A stretch of 64,000 bases of DNA from Rivularia sp963920925 (lineage in GTDB: Bacteria > Cyanobacteriota > Cyanobacteriia > Cyanobacteriales > Nostocaceae): assembly GCF_963920925.1 (NCBI RefSeq), contig NZ_CAWUDI010000001.1:1-64000 (forward strand), in the 5' to 3' direction. The stretch's first letter is position 1; each line of letters opens with the position of its first letter. Shown here piece by piece: positions 59,882 through 64,000 of the stretch. A program made the translations under genes and the position numbers. A model generated the notes under the pieces. The model searched no databases and was not told the DNA's origin. It saw only the letters and a program-made list of their open reading frames with translations.

Positions 59882-62356
59882 TCACCGCAACTGATGACGC
59901 GCTGCTTGTAAAAGTAAACCTTGTTCGGCACGGTAAATTGCTTGATAAGTTCGCTGCAATGCTTCTGGTTCGACAGATATCGAAGTAATTCCCCATTGCA
60001 CCAGTTTTTCGATGATTTCTGGATACAGTGCTGGAGCTTGTCCGCAAATAGAACAGGGAATACCCGCTTCTTTTGCCATATCGATTAGTCGGGATATAGC
60101 ACCCATTACTACCGGATGACGTTCGTCTAAGGATTTTGCTAATACTGCTCGATCCCTATCTACTCCCAGTAATAGTTGGGTTAGGTCATTTGTACCAATT
60201 GAAATTCCCTGGACTCCTGCTTTTACATATTCTGGCAGCAAAAATAGTACGCTTGGCACTTCTGCCATAATCCAAAGTTCAAATTCTTTGATGTCGGTTA
60301 ATCCTGCTTGCTCTACTTTTCGGCGACAAAAAGAAAATTCTTCTACAGTGCGAACGAATGGTAACATTAAACGGATATTATGATAGCCCGCTTGCTGCAC
60401 ATTTTTAAGTGCTGTTAGTTCCATATCAAACACTTCGGAATTAAGCGTGTAGCTAAAAGTACCGCGACCGCCTAATGCTGTTTCCGGTTCGACTGCTTCC
60501 ACTCCATGATGGTGAAGGTTTGGTAGTTCGTGGGTTCGCCAATCCAAGGAACGATAATAAACTGGTTTTGGAGAAAAACTACGCACAAATTCAAGTATTG
60601 TTTTTGTCCATAAATCTAGCAGTTGTTCGTGTCGTCCGTTCCTAATCCACGTGTAAGGGTTTTCCCGATTAAGTATGCTTAATACCATCAGTTCGGAACG
60701 TAATAATCCCACACCATCCACTGGTAAAGAAAGCGCTTTATCTATCCTAGTGGGTTGACTTAAGTTAACCATCAATCGCGTGGAAGTCATGGGTAAGTTT
60801 GTCGATAAATCGGGGATTGAAGGGAAAGAAGAAACCCATGTCGTATAATGAGTTGATTTTGCACCTTGAGAGGAAACACCGATAACCGAAGATTTGGAGA
60901 AGGAATGTTTTTGTTTTTGTTTTCCTTCCTTGTTTTCTACTATTACATTATCAATATGCTGTTCAATATGCTCTTCACCGTGATTTAGAGCAAGACGATT
61001 TACTTCCCCACTATCACCGTCGATAAATAGGCGATCGCCATTTTTTATTAGTTTTGTAACGTTCTTAATGCCGACTACTGCTGGAATACCTAATTCTCTA
61101 GCGATAATTGCAGCATGGCTAGTTAAACCTCCTTTTTCTGTCACAATACCGCTTATTTCTTGCAGCACTGGCAACCAATCAGGAGTAATCTGAGATGCTA
61201 TTAAAATAGTATTAAAGGGAAGTTGTTCGATGATGCGTTCACTTCCAATTACAACGGCATTTGCTGATACTTGCCCCGTAGCTACTCCTATTCCTTTAAG
61301 CGAAATATTGGATAAATTATTAGATAAATTATTAGATAAATTAGTTACTGGTTGACTAACTTTTGTCAGGTACAGCTTCGGTGAATTTGCTTCTTGGATA
61401 AAAGTCCAATTAACTAAGTAATCTTTACCAAGTTTAAAAACAAGTTGATGTGCTAATTCGCTTATTTCCTGCAAATTATGCTCTGACAATACATACTGTT
61501 GCTGTTGTGCTTCTTCTAAAAGACTTACTTGCAAACAAGTTTTCTCTGTTTTCTCTAAAGTAAGTACTGATGTTTGTCCTTGTTGCAAAGATTCATTAAT
61601 CGCAGTGTTTTCACAACGATAAGCCAGAATTTTATTACCTAAGTGCTGTTCTAACAACTTACCAGTCTTCGGTTCTACATAATAAACATCCGGCTGAACT
61701 TCACCCCAGTCAATTGCTACTCCCAATCCCCAAGTTGCTTGAATTTCGCATCTAGAAGGATTAACCTCTAATGAGCCACTTGCAATTACATTGTTAATTG
61801 GCTGCACTAAAACTGCTAAATTAATCGAACGTAAATCAATTCCCGTTTTTTGCCAATAAAGTAAACTTCTAGCACTAAATAATTGACTCCAAACCCGCTT
61901 TAAAGCCAGAGTTATTTCTTTCTCATCGCGAAGGCAAAATACGCATTCATATAGCCCAGAAATATTTTGCGTATTATTGCTTGCATTTGGTAGTGCGACA
62001 CTTGGACGAAAAACGGTGGATGGACTTTCCCATGTTTGGAGCGCTTCGTAAATTTGTGCTTGCAAGCCCGACGGCAAACTCGAACTCATAATTTCTTGGC
62101 GCAAACGTAAAGCTACTTGCTGTAGTTGTCGCCAATTATCAACATCTAAATGCAAAGAAGAATCAGCTAATTCTGCAACTAGTGTTTGAGAAGCAGCTTT
62201 TTGTTCTAAATATTCATGCAAAATTTCTGCTGAAACTACAAATCCAGGTATTGCTGGATATCCATGTTCAATTATCTGACTCAAGTTAACGGCTTTATCT
62301 CCCACTTGAGTGCGATGCGATGGTTTTATTTCATTCAGCCAGTAAAGTTTATTCAC
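59882..62356 (-). CDS. Phosphoenolpyruvate synthase-like protein
   Basis: An 824-residue protein with the order of PpsA: ATP-grasp-like N-terminal part (WLNEIKPSHRTQVGDKAVNLSQI), the phosphohistidine domain GGLTSHAAIIARELGIPAVVG (histidine near residue 412), and the PEP/pyruvate barrel with ISIGTNDLTQLLLGVDRD and the catalytic CGQAPA near residue 770. PpsA makes PEP from pyruvate and ATP. The N-terminal domain is shorter and altered (FRPSVALPNAS instead of the usual RSSATAEDLPDA type loop), so ATP use may be changed. A 12-base repeat encodes NNLSNNLSN near residue 340. Confidence 0.82.
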   Translation of the reverse strand: MNKLYWLNEIKPSHRTQVGDKAVNLSQIIEHGYPAIPGFVVSAEILHEYLEQKAASQTLVAELADSSLHLDVDNWRQLQQVALRLRQEIMSSSLPSGLQAQIYEALQTWESPSTVFRPSVALPNASNNTQNISGLYECVFCLRDEKEITLALKRVWSQLFSARSLLYWQKTGIDLRSINLAVLVQPINNVIASGSLEVNPSRCEIQATWGLGVAIDWGEVQPDVYYVEPKTGKLLEQHLGNKILAYRCENTAINESLQQGQTSVLTLEKTEKTCLQVSLLEEAQQQQYVLSEHNLQEISELAHQLVFKLGKDYLVNWTFIQEANSPKLYLTKVSQPVTNLSNNLSNNLSNISLKGIGVATGQVSANAVVIGSERIIEQLPFNTILIASQITPDWLPVLQEISGIVTEKGGLTSHAAIIARELGIPAVVGIKNVTKLIKNGDRLFIDGDSGEVNRLALNHGEEHIEQHIDNVIVENKEGKQKQKHSFSKSSVIGVSSQGAKSTHYTTWVSSFPSIPDLSTNLPMTSTRLMVNLSQPTRIDKALSLPVDGVGLLRSELMVLSILNRENPYTWIRNGRHEQLLDLWTKTILEFVRSFSPKPVYYRSLDWRTHELPNLHHHGVEAVEPETALGGRGTFSYTLNSEVFDMELTALKNVQQAGYHNIRLMLPFVRTVEEFSFCRRKVEQAGLTDIKEFELWIMAEVPSVLFLLPEYVKAGVQGISIGTNDLTQLLLGVDRDRAVLAKSLDERHPVVMGAISRLIDMAKEAGIPCSICGQAPALYPEIIEKLVQWGITSISVEPEALQRTYQAIYRAEQGLLLQAARHQLR
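61308..61343. repeat. 12-bp tandem repeat inside the PEP-synthase-like gene
   Basis: ATTGGATAAATT/ATTAGATAAATT is repeated three times in frame and encodes repeated NNLS residues at a domain border. Confidence 0.8.
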
Positions 62357-63263
62357 TCAAATAATTCTAATTACGAACACGGGCTATCTTTACAACTTGA
62401 AAAGTGGAATCTCTATCGCTAATTGTGAGTTTTTTACTGAAAATATTTTTCTAGTAATCGCTAAATATCTCATATAAAAAAATACTATTAAATACTACTA
62501 AATTTTCTCAAGCTTATAAAAATTAATTCAATCCCTCTAAGGCTTGTAAGCTAGATCCACACGAAGAATATATTTAAATTTAAATAAAATTAAACCTAAA
62601 ATTATTTATTAATACCTATATCTTTAGGAGTATAGCTTTAACAACTGTTTATATTTATTAATAGTCGTACAAAGAATACTTTAGAATACTGTAATTTAAT
62701 TTGTAGCATTCATAATACTTAATATCAATATTTTACTTAGAGGATGCGCGAAAAAGTCATAAATAAAACCCTAGACTTTCGAGATCCCCCTAAATCCCCC
62801 TTTTTAAAGGGAGACTTTAACCCCCCTATGAATTGGGGGGAAGGGGGGGATCGAAGCAATAATGAGTTCTATATCGATACTTTTCAAACATCCTCTTAGA
62901 GGTGTAAAACTGTTATACCAAAACCTTTCTAGGATGTTTTGCTATTTTCAATTACAGCTACATATATAGGTTAAAAAATTATATCACGCTAAATATAAGA
63001 GTAATTACCCTTATTGTTATATAGAGGCAGCTAATTATTTAATTAACAAATTATTGATAGTATGTTAATCAGACTATAGGAATAGATTTAACTAATTCAT
63101 AGTTTTTTCTAATAAGTGCGCGTTATTATACCATTTTTCATGAAATAAAATTTATTAATTTTTTAAAATTTACATAATTAAATATATTTTTTGATAAATT
63201 AAATAGAATTCAGCGAAGAAATAATTTTAAATTTTTAATTCTTTACAATACAAAATCAAAAAA
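62357..63263. other. Long AT-rich spacer upstream of the PEP-synthase-like gene
   Basis: About 900 bases, very AT-rich, with one repeat element (62736-62902). No gene, tRNA or clear promoter was recognised. Confidence 0.5.
62736..62902. mobile_element. C/G-rich palindromic element flanked by an 8-bp direct repeat
   Basis: CTTAGAGG occurs at 62736-62743 and 62895-62902. Next to these are inverted ends (GAGGATGCGCGAAAAAGT against, in reverse complement, GAGGATGTTTGAAAAGT). Inside, GATCCCCC (62782) pairs with GGGGGGATC (ending 62851) around a TTTTTAAAGGG core. It looks like a small non-autonomous element with a duplication, but direct and inverted repeats overlap, so the exact ends are uncertain. 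Confidence 0.55.
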
Positions 63264-64000
63264 TCAAAAAACAGTAGCTTTAGCCGATAGTTTTCCTCCA
63301 CTAACGGTAAGAATTTGCGAGGAATTTAACCATTGAGAATCGAAAGAACCTAAATGGGTAGTAGTAATGAGAGTTTGAAACCTATCTTGAATAGCATCAA
63401 GTAATTGATTTTGACGAGAGGGATCTAATTCAGCTAAAACATCATCGAGTAAAAGTAGTGGTGGTTCTCCGACAACTTCTTCAATTAGCTGTAACTCTGC
63501 TAATTTTAACGCTAAAACCAAAGTTCGCTGCTGACCTTGAGAACCGTACTGACGCGCGGGAGTGTCATTAATTATTAATTCGATTTCATCTCGATGCGGC
63601 CCCACAAGGGTAGTACCTTGATGCATTTCAGCAACCGTTCGCTGTTTAATTTTATCTAAAAAAGCTTGCTGCACCTCTCCTTGATGAGTTTCTGATAAAG
63701 GAATATTAGGAGCGTATTTTATCTGAAGATGTTCTGTAGAACCACTAATATTAGAATGCCATAATTTGGCAATTGGAGTAAGTCTCTGTATCGCACGTTC
63801 CCGTCGTCGAATTACCCTGGTACCAGTAATTACTAACTGAGTATCCCACAATGCTAACTGGGATTTTAGAGATTTTTCGTGTAAATTTTCCGAATTACCT
63901 TTGAGAAAAGCATTGCGCTGTCGTAACACTTTTTGATATTGGCTCATTATATGAGCGTATACAGGTTCAAGCTGAATCAATAAAGTATCCAGCCATCTGC
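63264..64000 (-). CDS. recF: DNA replication and repair protein RecF (C-terminal part)
   Basis: The frame stays open to the window edge (the codons before 63980 read RWLDTLLIQLEPVY), so the N-terminal P-loop part lies beyond position 64000. The visible part has SRAQ-like EPVYAHIMSQYQKVLRQRNAFLK, LVGPHRDEIELIIN, the signature YGSQGQQRTLVLALKLAE and Walker B LLLLDDVLAELDPSRQ, all typical of RecF. RecF loads RecA at gaps together with RecO and RecR. It is not next to dnaN here. Confidence 0.94.
   Translation of the reverse strand, partial: RWLDTLLIQLEPVYAHIMSQYQKVLRQRNAFLKGNSENLHEKSLKSQLALWDTQLVITGTRVIRRRERAIQRLTPIAKLWHSNISGSTEHLQIKYAPNIPLSETHQGEVQQAFLDKIKQRTVAEMHQGTTLVGPHRDEIELIINDTPARQYGSQGQQRTLVLALKLAELQLIEEVVGEPPLLLLDDVLAELDPSRQNQLLDAIQDRFQTLITTTHLGSFDSQWLNSSQILTVSGGKLSAKATVF

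Noticed and set aside
1..64000. tRNA or rRNA genes
   Set aside because: No TTCGA-type T-loop in a cloverleaf context and no rRNA-like sequence was found on either strand by reading.

Overview
The window is a 64 kb stretch of an AT-rich cyanobacterial chromosome. It most likely comes from a filamentous, heterocyst-forming member of the Nostocales, possibly Rivularia/Calothrix-like, but the strain is inferred and was not searched. The evidence is the tail of psbA, the fbp-tal-zwf-opcA cluster typical of heterocystous species, a B12-dependent ribonucleotide reductase, many HIP1-like GCGATCGC sites, and intergenic spacers full of short tandem heptamer repeats (TTAGGAG, ACTGCTC, TTTGGAT types). 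No rRNA, tRNA, CRISPR array, prophage or complete insertion sequence was seen.

Layout. 1-0.8 kb: last codons of psbA with its terminator, then a YefM/RelE-type toxin-antitoxin pair behind a TGTACA operator. 1-2.1 kb: aroC. 2.1-5.0 kb: two small non-autonomous mobile elements, then a Gfo/Idh oxidoreductase and a family 2 glycosyltransferase. 5.3-12.5 kb: small accessory and housekeeping genes, including a tandem shikimate-kinase-like protein, VOC, SemiSWEET, B12-type radical SAM, Cys-rich protein, SRPBCC, Uma2, a duplicated secreted protein and an alpha/beta hydrolase. 13.1-18.5 kb: infC, then a transporter-HEAT fusion protein, a cyclic-nucleotide sensor and an SMI1/KNR4 protein. 18.5-26.5 kb (minus): cobB, then opcA, zwf, tal and fbp, the oxidative pentose phosphate supply route for heterocysts; a mazG-like pseudogene lies between. 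27.6-30.7 kb (minus): nrdJ, split by an 817-nt group I intron that carries an HNH endonuclease and sits inside the catalytic NPCGE motif. 31-42.5 kb: PPOX-type flavoprotein, HEAT protein, cysE, secreted and lipoproteins, rhodanese, hrcA, a BON protein and a KirBac potassium channel. 43-46.8 kb (minus): an iron module of multicopper oxidase, lipoprotein, ferritin-like protein and FTR1 permease. 47.7-50.6 kb: ECF-type cobalt/nickel transporter (CbiM, CbiQ, CbiO) and a small protein. 50.9-56.6 kb: broken VOC gene, lipoprotein, SLH-domain porin, Pro/Thr/Gly-repeat secreted protein, DUF1361 membrane protein. 56.8-64 kb: baeRF-type protein, ppx/gppA, PEP-synthase-like protein, and the 3' part of recF running off the window.

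Functional threads. Cobalamin links several loci: Co/Ni import, cobB, B12-dependent nrdJ and the B12-type radical SAM protein. Iron uptake and storage are grouped in one same-strand block. The carbon and reductant genes form a second block.

The most notable content is repetitive. A 182-187 bp MITE family has three copies, each flanked by an 8-bp target duplication. A 161-bp four-hairpin element is present twice, with compensatory changes in the stems. A 154-bp element also has an 8-bp duplication. Palindromes and heptamer arrays have entered coding sequence (cobB) or supply stop codons and C-terminal tails to neighbouring genes.
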